DNA of 64,000 nucleotides from Gammaproteobacteria bacterium LSUCC0057. GTDB taxonomy: Bacteria > Pseudomonadota > Gammaproteobacteria > Pseudomonadales > Porticoccaceae. Each line of letters opens with the position of its first letter. Within the stretch, counting starts at the first letter, position 1. Positions 56,518 through 64,000 of the stretch are shown here, one piece after another. Both the position numbers and the translations under genes were made by a program. Location: positions 186,001 through 250,000 of the forward strand of contig SPIA01000001.1 of assembly GCA_004535795.1 (NCBI GenBank), given 5' to 3'. The notes below the pieces were generated by a model. The model saw only the letters and a program-made list of their open reading frames with translations, made no database searches and was not told the origin of the DNA.

Positions 56518-56912
56518 AGGGTCTCTCCACAGTTGGCGGCGCTGGCCACCAGCACGGCGTTGCCGCTGAGGTCGCGCTGGATAGTGACCACCACGTGGTC
56601 GCCAATGTGGCAACCGGGGTGGTCGAGGTAGGCGATCACTACCGGCCCGACGCTGAGTTTGACCGAGCCGATGGCAATCGGTAGCTGCGGCTGCAGCGCC
56701 GGCTCCAAGCTGTAGTGCAGCAGTGTGGTGGCCAGCAGTTGGCCGCTACCCGCTTGTGGCTGCCAGCTCAGCGCATCGGCCAAGCAGTGGCCGCACAGCT
56801 CACGCGGCGGGTAGCTGACCTGCTGACACTGGCCACACTGCTGCAGTTGCAGCTCGCCGCGGTCGAGCTGTGCGGCCAGCGGCAGCAGGGTGTTGGCAAC
56901 AAAATCAGTCAT
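56514..56912 (-). CDS. DUF35 OB-fold protein with Zn ribbon
   Basis: 132-residue protein with a rubredoxin-like Zn ribbon (Cys26, Cys29, Cys40, Cys43 in CGQC and CGHC) and a C-terminal OB-fold. DUF35 proteins bind acyl-CoA and team up with thiolase-like partners. It overlaps both neighbours and is directly linked to the thiolase-like gene. Confidence 0.9.
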   Translation of the reverse strand: MTDFVANTLLPLAAQLDRGELQLQQCGQCQQVSYPPRELCGHCLADALSWQPQAGSGQLLATTLLHYSLEPALQPQLPIAIGSVKLSVGPVVIAYLDHPGCHIGDHVVVTIQRDLSGNAVLVASAANCGETL

Positions 56913-58095
56913 GTTCGCCTCCGCGACGCAAGATACAGGCGGTCGAACAGAGCCCGCGGTCGTAGTTGATCATGCCGTAACCGCTGACCAGGCCGTGGCG
57001 CGGCTGCGCCACTTGGTTGGCGCCGGCGCTGTCGGTGAGCTGGCGCAGGGTCTCCACCACCCCTAAATAACCGGCGGCCGAGCCCGCTTGGCCGCCACTG
57101 AGTTGGCCGCCACTGGTGTTGTGGGGCAGGCCGCCGCCATCAAAGGTGGTGGCGGTAGTGGCGACAAATTCGTTCAGCGCACCGGCGGCAAAGAACCCCA
57201 GCCCCTCTAGCTGCAGGACGCTGATCACCGGGTAGTCGTCGTAGGTCTGTACCAGGTCGATATCGCTCGGCGTCAGTTCGGCGCGCTGGTAGAGTCCCTC
57301 GGCAAACTCGCTCCAGCCGCTGCGCAGCTGCACCGGGTCGTCGGCAAAGGCGTTGTGGCGCTCGTCGGCGGCGGCAATGGTCACATAGGGCAGCTGCAGC
57401 TGTTGTGCGCGCTGCTCGCTCATCACCAAAAAGCCTTCGCCGCCGGCGCACGGCATCACGCAGTCGAACAGGTGCAGCGGCTCGGCGATCGGTCGCGCCG
57501 TTAGGTACTGCTCAAGGCTCAGCGGCTTATCGCCGAGTAGCGCCTGCGCATAGTGCTGCGCGTTGTAGCGCTGCGCCACGGCCAGTGCGCCAAACGCCTC
57601 GCGGCTGACCCCGTATTGCTGCATATAAGCGGCGGTGATCAGCGCAAATGGGGCGTTGGGGCCGGCGGCGCCGTAGGGGTAGGCGGCGCTGTTGCTGAAG
57701 CTGGAGAAGTCAGCCACCAGATCGCGAAAACTGCCGGCGGCGGCGCTGTCGCCACCAATACAGGCGACTATTTCAGCATCGCCGCACTGCACTGCGCGGG
57801 CGGCGCGACGCAGCGCAATCACCCCCGAGGCGCCGCCAAACGGCAGCTGTTCCAGCCAGCGCAGGCCGATGTTGTAGTGCTGGGTTAAAAAACTGACGCT
57901 GTCCGGCGCCAGCCCAAAGCTGGAGATTGCGGCGCCGTCGATGGCGCTTTTATCAATGCCGGCGTCGCTGCACAGCTGGCGCAGCACGCTGCCGATAAAC
58001 CAGTGTGCCGGTTTGTCGCTCTGCTTGGCGTAACCGTAGCTGACCGGGGTGGTCAACACCACACCGCGGTAGCTGTTGGGGGGCTGTCTGCTCAT
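56905..58095 (-). CDS. Thiolase-like (SCP-x/Ltp-type) protein lacking the nucleophilic Cys
   Basis: 396-residue thiolase-fold protein. At the usual Cys site (C-A-S-G) it has GGASG, with Gly at position 88, so thiolytic cleavage by the standard mechanism is unlikely. HNTSGGQLSGGQAGSAAG replaces the C-terminal His motif. Together with DUF35 this resembles the Ltp2-type retro-aldolases of steroid side-chain degradation. It is coupled to the ligase (ATGA overlap). Confidence 0.9.
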   Translation of the reverse strand: MSRQPPNSYRGVVLTTPVSYGYAKQSDKPAHWFIGSVLRQLCSDAGIDKSAIDGAAISSFGLAPDSVSFLTQHYNIGLRWLEQLPFGGASGVIALRRAARAVQCGDAEIVACIGGDSAAAGSFRDLVADFSSFSNSAAYPYGAAGPNAPFALITAAYMQQYGVSREAFGALAVAQRYNAQHYAQALLGDKPLSLEQYLTARPIAEPLHLFDCVMPCAGGEGFLVMSEQRAQQLQLPYVTIAAADERHNAFADDPVQLRSGWSEFAEGLYQRAELTPSDIDLVQTYDDYPVISVLQLEGLGFFAAGALNEFVATTATTFDGGGLPHNTSGGQLSGGQAGSAAGYLGVVETLRQLTDSAGANQVAQPRHGLVSGYGMINYDRGLCSTACILRRGGEHD

Positions 58096-59738
58096 AACGG
58101 TGACCTGCTTGCAGCGGTTACATTGGGCTGGCGCTTTTTCAGGGCGCAGGTGTCAAAGCAGTCGCCGCTGCTGTGCAGCTGCTGGCCGAGCGCTTTAATG
58201 TCGGCGCGGCGCGGTTTCTGCGAGGCGGTCATCGGCAGCTCGCTGACAAACGCCACAAAGCCTGGCACCTTGTAGTAGGCCAGCCCCTGCAGCGCTGTCG
58301 TGACAATCTGCTCGGCCAACTCGTGGCTCGGCTGTTGCCCGGCGGCGAGTATGATCAGCGCCATCACTTCGTCGCCGCGCAGCTCGTCGGGCACCGCTAT
58401 CGCTATCGCCAGATCAACCGCCGGCTGCTGCACCAGCACCGACTCCACCTCCAGTGCCGAGATGTTTTCGCCTGAGCGGCGAATAACATTTTTGCGCCGA
58501 TCGACAAAATAGAGCGAGCCGTCGCTGCCGGCGCGCACCACATCGCCGGTGTTCAGCCAGCCGTCGCGCCACGCCTCGGCGGTCGCTTCGGAGTTTTTCA
58601 GGTAGCCGGCAAAAAAGCCATAGCGCGGGTTGTCACCGCGCGCCCGCACCAGCAGCTCGCCCGGTTGGCCGGCGGCCACTTCGCGGCGCTGCTCGTCGAT
58701 TAGTTTGTACTCAACCGCGACAGAGGGTTTGCCAAAGCAGCAGCTGCCGACATGGCGCGGTTCGCGGTTGGCAATAATGGTGCCACCGCAGCCCGACTCA
58801 GTCATCGCCCACGCCTCCAGTAGCGGAAAGCCAAAGCGCTGTTCAAAGGCGGCGTGGTGCTTGGGGTTGACGCCGGCGCCAAAGCCGAACTTGACGCGGC
58901 CGCGGCAGTCGTCATTAGCGCTGGCCGGCAGGTTCAACAAAATCGCCGGCAGCACACCGAGGTAGTGGACGATGGTGGCGCCCGAGTCCCGCACACTCTG
59001 CCACCAGCTGCTGGGGTGAAAGCGGTCGAGCTGTATTACACAGCCGCCAGTCATCAGCATACCCATGGTAGAAACCGCCATGGCATTCATATGCACCAGT
59101 GGCAGCGGTGTCAGCAGCCGCTCGGCGCCGGGCTCGAGCTGGCAGAGCCCGCCGGCATCGCGATACCAAGCGCCAAACGCGGTGAAGTACTGGTTGGTTA
59201 AAATGCACCCCTTGGGCTTGCCGGTGCTGCCCGAGGTGTAAAGCAGCGCGCACTCGCTGTCGCTGTCTGGGCGCCGCTCGCTGCCCGCGCGGCGGGGGGC
59301 GGGCAGCTCGGCTAACTGTGCTGGGGTGACGATGGCGATCGGCGCGGCCAGTAGCTGGTTGGCCTGCTGCAACAGCGCCACGGTCTGCTCGAGGGCCACC
59401 GCGCTCTCGATGTCGCTGTGTTCAATCAGGTAGGCGAGCTCGTCGGGCTGCATCTCGCTGTTGAGCGGCACCACGCTAACACCGAGCTGGTTGAGCGCCA
59501 GCCAGTGGCTAAAAAACTCGGCGCGATTCTCCAGCATTAAGCCCAGACGGTGGCCGCAGCGGTAGCCGGCAGCGGCGAACTCGGCGGCCAACGCGGCGAC
59601 AGCTGTCGCCATTTCGCGGTAGCTGTAGTCGACCGCGCTGGCGCTGTAGGCGGACGCGGCCAGCGCCGGTATGTGTAAAAACGGGCGCTCGGGGTAGAGT
59701 GCAGCGCTGCTGCTGAACTCGTCAAATACGCTACTCAT
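58092..59738 (-). CDS. AMP-forming acyl-CoA ligase
   Basis: Ligase of about 548 residues: LLYTSGSTGKPKGCILT, WAMTESGCGGTI and a C-terminal PMTASQKPRRADIK. The ATG at 59738 has GGAGAG upstream; the open frame to 59777 is not used. First gene of the operon 59738-51898; it probably activates the acid brought in by the symporter. It is divergent from a MarR gene. Confidence 0.9.
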   Translation of the reverse strand: MSSVFDEFSSSAALYPERPFLHIPALAASAYSASAVDYSYREMATAVAALAAEFAAAGYRCGHRLGLMLENRAEFFSHWLALNQLGVSVVPLNSEMQPDELAYLIEHSDIESAVALEQTVALLQQANQLLAAPIAIVTPAQLAELPAPRRAGSERRPDSDSECALLYTSGSTGKPKGCILTNQYFTAFGAWYRDAGGLCQLEPGAERLLTPLPLVHMNAMAVSTMGMLMTGGCVIQLDRFHPSSWWQSVRDSGATIVHYLGVLPAILLNLPASANDDCRGRVKFGFGAGVNPKHHAAFEQRFGFPLLEAWAMTESGCGGTIIANREPRHVGSCCFGKPSVAVEYKLIDEQRREVAAGQPGELLVRARGDNPRYGFFAGYLKNSEATAEAWRDGWLNTGDVVRAGSDGSLYFVDRRKNVIRRSGENISALEVESVLVQQPAVDLAIAIAVPDELRGDEVMALIILAAGQQPSHELAEQIVTTALQGLAYYKVPGFVAFVSELPMTASQKPRRADIKALGQQLHSSGDCFDTCALKKRQPNVTAASRSPL

Positions 59739-59853
59739 ACTCTCTCCATCACTCGGGGCTCGACAGCGGCGCAGCACCGTTGCGGCACGGCTAGTGTAAA
59801 CCGCGCTGCAGACAATCGGTAAACCCTAGCAAAGATATATGAATAAGAATAAG

Positions 59854-59881
59854 TTTACAATTAAAATAAATTCCCTATAGT
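59854..59881 (+). promoter_or_regulatory. Candidate sigma-70 promoter of the MarR gene
   Basis: TTTACA (59854-59859) is followed after 16 bases by TATAGT (59876-59881), 31 bases before the GTG start of the MarR gene. It is in the AT-rich divergent spacer before the ligase operon, where MarR could repress both. Confidence 0.6.
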
Positions 59882-59911
59882 GGTAGTCACTTAATTGGCA
59901 AGGTAACGGCA

Positions 59912-60385
59912 GTGGCCGACAGCGCTCTACACCACCAGTCCAACCTCGACAGCGGCCCTGACAGCGAGCCGCCAGCGCCATTTATCGACCGCTACCTGGC
60001 CTATCTGCTGGCGCGCGCCAGCCACCGCATCAGTAGCGGCTTTCACCGCCGCCTCGCCGAGATTGGCGTATCGGTGTCGACCTGGCGCATCGTCGCCTCG
60101 CTGCAGCTGGCGCCGCTCAGTGTTGGCGAGCTGGCCGAGCGGGTGCTACTGGCGCAGCCAACACTGAGCAAAGCGCTCGACAAATTAGTTGCCGACGGCC
60201 TGGTCGAGCGCCAGCGCGAGCCCAACAACCGCCGCTCGGTCACGGTGCGCCTCACCGCCGCCGGCCGCGAGCTGTGCGCCACCCTGGTGCCGCTGGCCAA
60301 CGCCTACGAGGCGGCCTGTTTCGACCATATGAGTGATGACCAGCGCCGCCAGCTCGTGGCACTATTGCAACAAGCCATTATTTAA
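59912..60385 (+). CDS. MarR-family transcriptional regulator
   Basis: 157-residue winged-helix regulator (VGELAERVLLAQPTLSKALD as recognition helix region, REPNNRRSVTVRLTAAG as wing). It starts with GTG after AAGGTAA. Divergent from the ligase/Rieske operon and upstream of the rubredoxin fusion, so it probably controls these genes in response to an aromatic acid or CoA ester. Confidence 0.9.
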   Translation: MADSALHHQSNLDSGPDSEPPAPFIDRYLAYLLARASHRISSGFHRRLAEIGVSVSTWRIVASLQLAPLSVGELAERVLLAQPTLSKALDKLVADGLVERQREPNNRRSVTVRLTAAGRELCATLVPLANAYEAACFDHMSDDQRRQLVALLQQAII

Positions 60386-60433
60386 CAGCGGCCGCGTGCC
60401 GCCGCCGTCATCGAACCGCGTTTAGGAGTGAAC

Positions 60434-62107
60434 ATGCCGTACCAAATTTGGGAGTGTCTAGTCTGTGGCTGGCAGTACGACGAGTCGTTGGGTCTGCCCG
60501 ACGAGGGCATCGCCCCAGGTACCCGCTGGGCCGATGTGCCCGAAGACTGGCTCTGTCCAGATTGCGGCGTCGGCAAAGCCGACTTTGAGATGGTGGCGGT
60601 GGCGGTGGCCGAAGCCGTCCAAGCCGCCGCGCCGGCAACTGCCGTACCAGCACCGGCTACCCCAGCGCCCGCTGTCGCTGCTAACGCCGTTGGCGATGAT
60701 AGCGCGCTGCAAATTTGGGAGTGTCTGGTCTGTGGTTGGCAGTACGATGAGTCCAAAGGGCTGCCAGAAGAGGGCTTTGTGCCCGGCACCCGTTGGGCAG
60801 ATATTCCCGACGACTGGCTCTGCCCCGACTGCGGGGTTGGCAAAGCCGACTTTGAGATGGTGGCAGTAGCGGCTGCGCCAGTGCCGGCCGCTGCCCAACA
60901 GGTTCCGCCACAAGCCGAGCAGCATGCAGCGCCTGCCGCTCCAGCCATCGACAGCAGCCTGGCGCCCATCGTTATTGTCGGCAGCGGCCTGGCCGGCTAT
61001 ACCTTGTTAAAAGAGCTGCGCCAAGCGGGCAGTGTCGCCCCGGTGGTGGTCATTACCGCTGACGACGGCGGCTTTTACTCTAAACCCATGCTCTCGGCAG
61101 CGCTCGGCCAGGGCAAGCAGCCCGGCCAGCTGATGACCGCTAGCGCGGCCGAGATGGCCGCCAAGTTCTCAGCGCAGCTGAAAATTTACACCCGCGTCAC
61201 TGCCATCGATGCGCAGGCAAAAACTGTCAGCTGTGACGACGGCGACAGCTTCCACTACAGCGAGCTGGTGCTGGCCACCGGTGCCCGCTGCATCGAGCCG
61301 CCGCTACAGGGCAGCGGCAGTGGCCGCGTCTATGCGGTTAATAACTTGCAAGACTATCTGCGTTTTAGAACCTCGCTCACCGGGGTGCGCAAAGTGCTGG
61401 TAGTTGGCGGCGGGTTAATCGGCTGCGAATACGCCAACGACCTCACCAAAGCCGGTTACCAGGTTGAGCTGGTCGAGGCGGCGCCGCGCTTGCTGGCCAA
61501 CTTACTGCCAGCCGAGGGCTCGGCGGCGCTGCTCTCTGCTATGCAGGCGGCTGGTGTGCAGTGCCACTTCGACACCGTGGCCGAGCGCATAGACCAGCAC
61601 GGCAGCGGCGTTGTCGCGCAGCTTGGTAACGGCAGCCGCGTTGAGGCCGACATTGTGCTATCAGCCGTGGGGGTGCGCCCCGATCTGAGCCTGGCGCAAG
61701 CGGCAGGCCTGGCCACCGAGCGCGGTATTGTCACCAACCGCAGCCTACAAACCAGCGCCGAGCATATATACGCACTGGGCGACTGTGCCGAAGTCGACGG
61801 CCAGCTGCTGTTCTACATCGCGCCACTCAACGACGCCGCCAAAGCGCTGGCCGCCACACTGTGCGGCCGCCCTGCACAAGTCTGTTACGGGGTGATGCCG
61901 GTGGTGATAAAAACCCCGCTCTGCCCGATCAGTTTGGTTGTGCCGCCGCGCGACATTGACGGCAGTTGGGTGGTTGAGGGCAGTGGCGAGAACATTGCCG
62001 CCCGCTATCTCGACGCCAGCGGCGTGCAGTGGGGCTTTGCGCTCACCGGCACCGCCACCAGCCAGCGCGCCGCCTGCGCCGCCGCCAACCAGCCGCTGAT
62101 GCGCTAG
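60434..62107 (+). CDS. Rubredoxin-rubredoxin-rubredoxin reductase fusion
   Basis: 557-residue electron carrier. Two rubredoxin domains, with Cys8, 11, 41, 44 and Cys97, 100, 130, 133 (CLVCG and CPDCG each), are joined by Ala/Pro-rich linkers to a FAD/NAD reductase (about 178-557: IVIVGSGLAGYTLLKEL, VLVVGGGLIGCEYAND and the FAD motif YALGDCAEV). It should carry electrons from NADH to an oxygenase. Rubredoxin and reductase are usually separate proteins, and the two-rubredoxin type recalls AlkG. The ATG at 60434 follows AGGAG. Partner unknown; the Rieske oxygenase or P450 are candidates. Confidence 0.93.
   Translation: MPYQIWECLVCGWQYDESLGLPDEGIAPGTRWADVPEDWLCPDCGVGKADFEMVAVAVAEAVQAAAPATAVPAPATPAPAVAANAVGDDSALQIWECLVCGWQYDESKGLPEEGFVPGTRWADIPDDWLCPDCGVGKADFEMVAVAAAPVPAAAQQVPPQAEQHAAPAAPAIDSSLAPIVIVGSGLAGYTLLKELRQAGSVAPVVVITADDGGFYSKPMLSAALGQGKQPGQLMTASAAEMAAKFSAQLKIYTRVTAIDAQAKTVSCDDGDSFHYSELVLATGARCIEPPLQGSGSGRVYAVNNLQDYLRFRTSLTGVRKVLVVGGGLIGCEYANDLTKAGYQVELVEAAPRLLANLLPAEGSAALLSAMQAAGVQCHFDTVAERIDQHGSGVVAQLGNGSRVEADIVLSAVGVRPDLSLAQAAGLATERGIVTNRSLQTSAEHIYALGDCAEVDGQLLFYIAPLNDAAKALAATLCGRPAQVCYGVMPVVIKTPLCPISLVVPPRDIDGSWVVEGSGENIAARYLDASGVQWGFALTGTATSQRAACAAANQPLMR
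60443..60872 (+). repeat. Internal duplication coding for the two rubredoxin domains
   Basis: Bases 60443-60605 and 60710-60872 are near copies, offset by 267 bases; the copies share CAAATTTGGGAGTGTCT at the start and GGCAAAGCCGACTTTGAGAT at the end. The linker between them differs. This suggests a tandem duplication in the gene. Confidence 0.85.
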
Positions 62108-62139
62108 CAGTCAGCGATACGGCAGGGAGTGGCCAGCGT

Positions 62140-62631
62140 TTAGCTGGCGGCGGGCTCAAGCTGGTGGATAGAGCGCTTAATTTTGCCCAGTCCGTCCATC
62201 AGCTCGGCAATGTCGCCTTGCTCGAGTTCGGCAAATAGCTCCACCAGCCACCCCTCGTGGGCCAGTGACATTTTGTCGAACAGCCGCAGCCCTTTTTTAG
62301 AGAGTTTCACCACAAAAGCGCGGCGGTCGCCGCTGCACACTTCGCGCAGTACTAGTTGTTCTTTCTCTAGCTGGTTGCAGATGCCGGTCACGTTGCCGCC
62401 AGAGACCATCATTAATTTGGACAGATCGCCCATGCGCAGGCCGTCGGGGTACCTGTAAAGCTGCGCCATCAGGTCAAAGCGCGGTAAGGTGCTGTTAAAT
62501 TCGGTGCGCAGACGGGCGCGCAGTTGGTTCTCTACCAAGTTGCTGCAGGTCAGCAAGCGCAGCCACAAGCGCAGTGACTGGTGTTCGCTGTCATTGCCGC
62601 GGTGTTCAGAGTCGAGAATAGTGTCGGCCAT
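62140..62631 (-). CDS. MarR-family transcriptional regulator
   Basis: 163-residue regulator with an N-terminal helical part, helix-turn-helix (MGDLSKLMMVSGGNVTGICN) and wing (CSGDRRAFVVKLSKKG). Convergent with the rubredoxin fusion and divergent from the MBL-fold gene; a small stem (GCCAGC/GCTGGC, 62132-62148) at its end is not a clear terminator. It probably controls the MBL gene, itself, or a wider catabolic regulon. Confidence 0.9.
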   Translation of the reverse strand: MADTILDSEHRGNDSEHQSLRLWLRLLTCSNLVENQLRARLRTEFNSTLPRFDLMAQLYRYPDGLRMGDLSKLMMVSGGNVTGICNQLEKEQLVLREVCSGDRRAFVVKLSKKGLRLFDKMSLAHEGWLVELFAELEQGDIAELMDGLGKIKRSIHQLEPAAS

Positions 62632-62665
62632 AGTATAGCTCTTGGTTGTTATGGTTTTGCTTTAT

Positions 62666-62684
62666 TGTTTCCGCTAATGAAACA
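62666..62684. promoter_or_regulatory. Candidate MarR operator
   Basis: Perfect inverted repeat TGTTTC-N7-GAAACA in the 173-base spacer between the MarR and MBL genes, 35 bases from the MarR start. A likely binding site by position and symmetry. Confidence 0.5.
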
Positions 62685-62804
62685 GTTTTCTGCGCAACAA
62701 GCTTGGCGCCTGCTGAGCAACTAGGCTATTTTAACCGGCTAGTTGGCTAAGGCTAAGTTATTTAAGTTTAAAATTCTATTCAACCCAAAGATACAGGTGC
62801 AGTT

Positions 62805-63767
62805 ATGGCTAAAAAACCCTTTGCCTCGTCGGCCGATTTAGGCGAAAAAGTAGAGACACTCGAAGTGCTGGCAGAGGGCGTCTATGCGCTCACCTCCGAG
62901 GGCGACCCCAACATGGGCGCCATTGAGGGCGAAGATTTTGTCGTCGCCTTTGAGGCTCGCGCCACCCCTAAAGCGGCGCGCGATTGGCTGGCACAGCTTC
63001 GCCAGCACACCGACAAGCCGGTCAAGTATTTGGTGTTATCGCACTACCACGCGGTGCGGGTATTGGGGGCGTCGGCATTTGCGGCAGAGTCGATCATCGC
63101 TCACGAAAAAACCCGCTTCTTAATTGAAGAGCGCGGCGAGCAAGACTGGGCCAGCGAGTATGGCCGTATGCCGCGCCTGTTCCGCGAGCCCGAGGGTATT
63201 CCCGGACTCACACACCCAGACCTCACCTTTAATGACCGCATGGTAATTCCGCTCGGCGGCAGCCGTGGCGACTTAGTGCTGCAGTACTGTGGCCGCGGCC
63301 ACACCGCTGGCGATATTGTGGCCTGGCTGCCCAACAGCAAGGTGCTGTTTGCCGGCGACCTGGTTGAAGCCGAAGCGGCGCTCTACACTGGCGATGCCTT
63401 CCACTTTGATTGGTCTAAAGGCACCCTAGACACCATTAAAGCCTTTGAGGCCGAGGTGCTTGTGGGTGGCCGCGGCGGTGTCGCGCGCGGTCGCCAAGCG
63501 GTGGATGCCGCTATCGAGCAGACCCGCGGCTTCCTCAACGGTATGATCGAAAAAGTGGGCGAGGTCCACCGCAGCGGCGGCACCCTCAAGCAGGCCTTCG
63601 AGGCGACCCACAGCCACTTGGCGCCAAAGTTTGGCCGCTGGCCGATCTTTGAGCACTGCCTGCCGTTCGACGTACAGCGCCTGTGGGACGAGTTCGACGG
63701 CATTGACTGGCCGCGCATCTGGACCGATGCCCGCGACCAAGAGGTGTGGGACCAGCTGCAAGACTAA
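62805..63767 (+). CDS. MBL-fold hydrolase with incomplete metal motif
   Basis: 320-residue metallo-beta-lactamase-fold protein. The usual H-x-H-x-D-H reads SHYHAVRVLG, so the Asp and third His are missing, while GRGHTAGD and AGDLVE keep other ligands. Site 1 could bind a metal but site 2 looks lost. No signal peptide. Next to MarR genes and the rubredoxin fusion it probably belongs to an aromatic pathway; the reaction is unknown. Confidence 0.87.
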   Translation: MAKKPFASSADLGEKVETLEVLAEGVYALTSEGDPNMGAIEGEDFVVAFEARATPKAARDWLAQLRQHTDKPVKYLVLSHYHAVRVLGASAFAAESIIAHEKTRFLIEERGEQDWASEYGRMPRLFREPEGIPGLTHPDLTFNDRMVIPLGGSRGDLVLQYCGRGHTAGDIVAWLPNSKVLFAGDLVEAEAALYTGDAFHFDWSKGTLDTIKAFEAEVLVGGRGGVARGRQAVDAAIEQTRGFLNGMIEKVGEVHRSGGTLKQAFEATHSHLAPKFGRWPIFEHCLPFDVQRLWDEFDGIDWPRIWTDARDQEVWDQLQD

Positions 63768-63861
63768 CCTTACCGCCGCCCAACCGTGCAACTGCGGTTG
63801 GCGGTTGCCAGCGGGGCAAGGTGCAGACTAGACTCTAGACCACACCAGCCGAGACCAGCCG

Positions 63862-64000
63862 ATGGATCTGTTTGCAGCAATGCGCATTTTTGTGCGCGTC
63901 ACCGACAAAATGAGCTTCAGCGCCGCCGCTGAGGAGTTGGATATCTCCAGCTCATCGGTGAGTAAGCAGATTGCTCAGCTCGAGCAGCGGGTGGGCGCCA
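63862..64000 (+). CDS. LysR-family regulator, N-terminal fragment (cut by window edge)
   Basis: The open frame from the ATG at 63862 begins MDLFAAMRIFVRVTDKMSFS and continues AAAEELDISSSSVSKQIAQL, a typical LysR helix-turn-helix. It runs off the window after 46 residues. The target is unknown. Confidence 0.88.
   Translation, partial: MDLFAAMRIFVRVTDKMSFSAAAEELDISSSSVSKQIAQLEQRVGA

Noticed and set aside
56905-58095. True beta-ketothiolase
   Set aside because: The catalytic Cys motif is missing (GGASG), so the simple thiolase call is not supported.
62132-62148. Terminator between the rubredoxin fusion and MarR genes
   Set aside because: A perfect six-base stem exists but overlaps the MarR stop and has no T run on either strand.

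Overview
The window looks like chromosomal DNA of an aerobic, GC-rich gammaproteobacterium with a large catabolic repertoire. The uvrA / MFS transporter / ssb order at the left end is familiar from Pseudomonas-type and marine Cellvibrionales-type genomes, and a TonB receptor, arylsulfatase, several CoA ligases and acyl-CoA dehydrogenases fit a marine oligotroph or degrader. The genus is inference only. I see no rRNA, tRNA, CRISPR array, transposase or integrase.

Layout. (1) 1-3392: housekeeping uvrA (cut by the window edge), a YajR-like MFS transporter, ssb. (2) 3500-13186: a visibly more AT-rich sulfur island. Eight genes on the minus strand (persulfide dioxygenase, a DUF442-SQR fusion, SulP transporter, cyanide-insensitive bd oxidase CioAB, 1-Cys peroxiredoxin, two YeeE/YedE half transporters) diverge from a FisR-like sigma-54 activator. 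SQR would pass sulfide electrons to quinone and CioAB would pass them to oxygen, while the dioxygenase oxidises the persulfide. (3) 13287-18416: nitroreductase, exported serine hydrolase, arylsulfatase and an Old-Yellow-Enzyme protein. (4) 18549-35123: a CoA-dependent aromatic block: acyl-CoA dehydrogenases, RidA-like protein, an isatin-hydrolase/kynurenine-formamidase-like cyclase, IorA/IorB, two MaoC hydratases, thioesterase, P450, enoyl-CoA hydratase, SDR and a 2-aminobenzoyl-CoA monooxygenase/reductase-like fusion. (5) 35157-43317: a complete qhpA-D-C-B-F-E-G operon for quinohemoprotein amine dehydrogenase. (6) 43490-51577: TetR regulator, divergent TonB receptor, two CoA ligases and an aldehyde dehydrogenase. 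(7) 51640-51860: REP-like repeats. (8) 51898-59738: minus-strand operon with a CoA ligase, a thiolase-like protein without the usual Cys, DUF35 Zn-ribbon protein, SDR, a Rieske oxygenase (alpha, beta), DUF485 protein and an SSS transporter. (9) 59912-64000: MarR, a double-rubredoxin/rubredoxin-reductase fusion, a second MarR, an MBL-fold protein with an altered metal motif, and the start of a LysR gene.

How the genes may work together. Amines entering the periplasm could be oxidised by QHNDH, the aldehyde by the aldehyde dehydrogenase, and the acid activated by the CoA ligases. Block 4 can be read as a route from isatin to isatinate (cyclase), to anthraniloyl-CoA (IorAB), to a dearomatised product (monooxygenase/reductase), then beta-oxidation. 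This is a hypothesis from gene content; no substrate is proven. The Rieske operon lacks a ferredoxin and reductase, and the neighbouring rubredoxin fusion is the only dedicated redox partner nearby.
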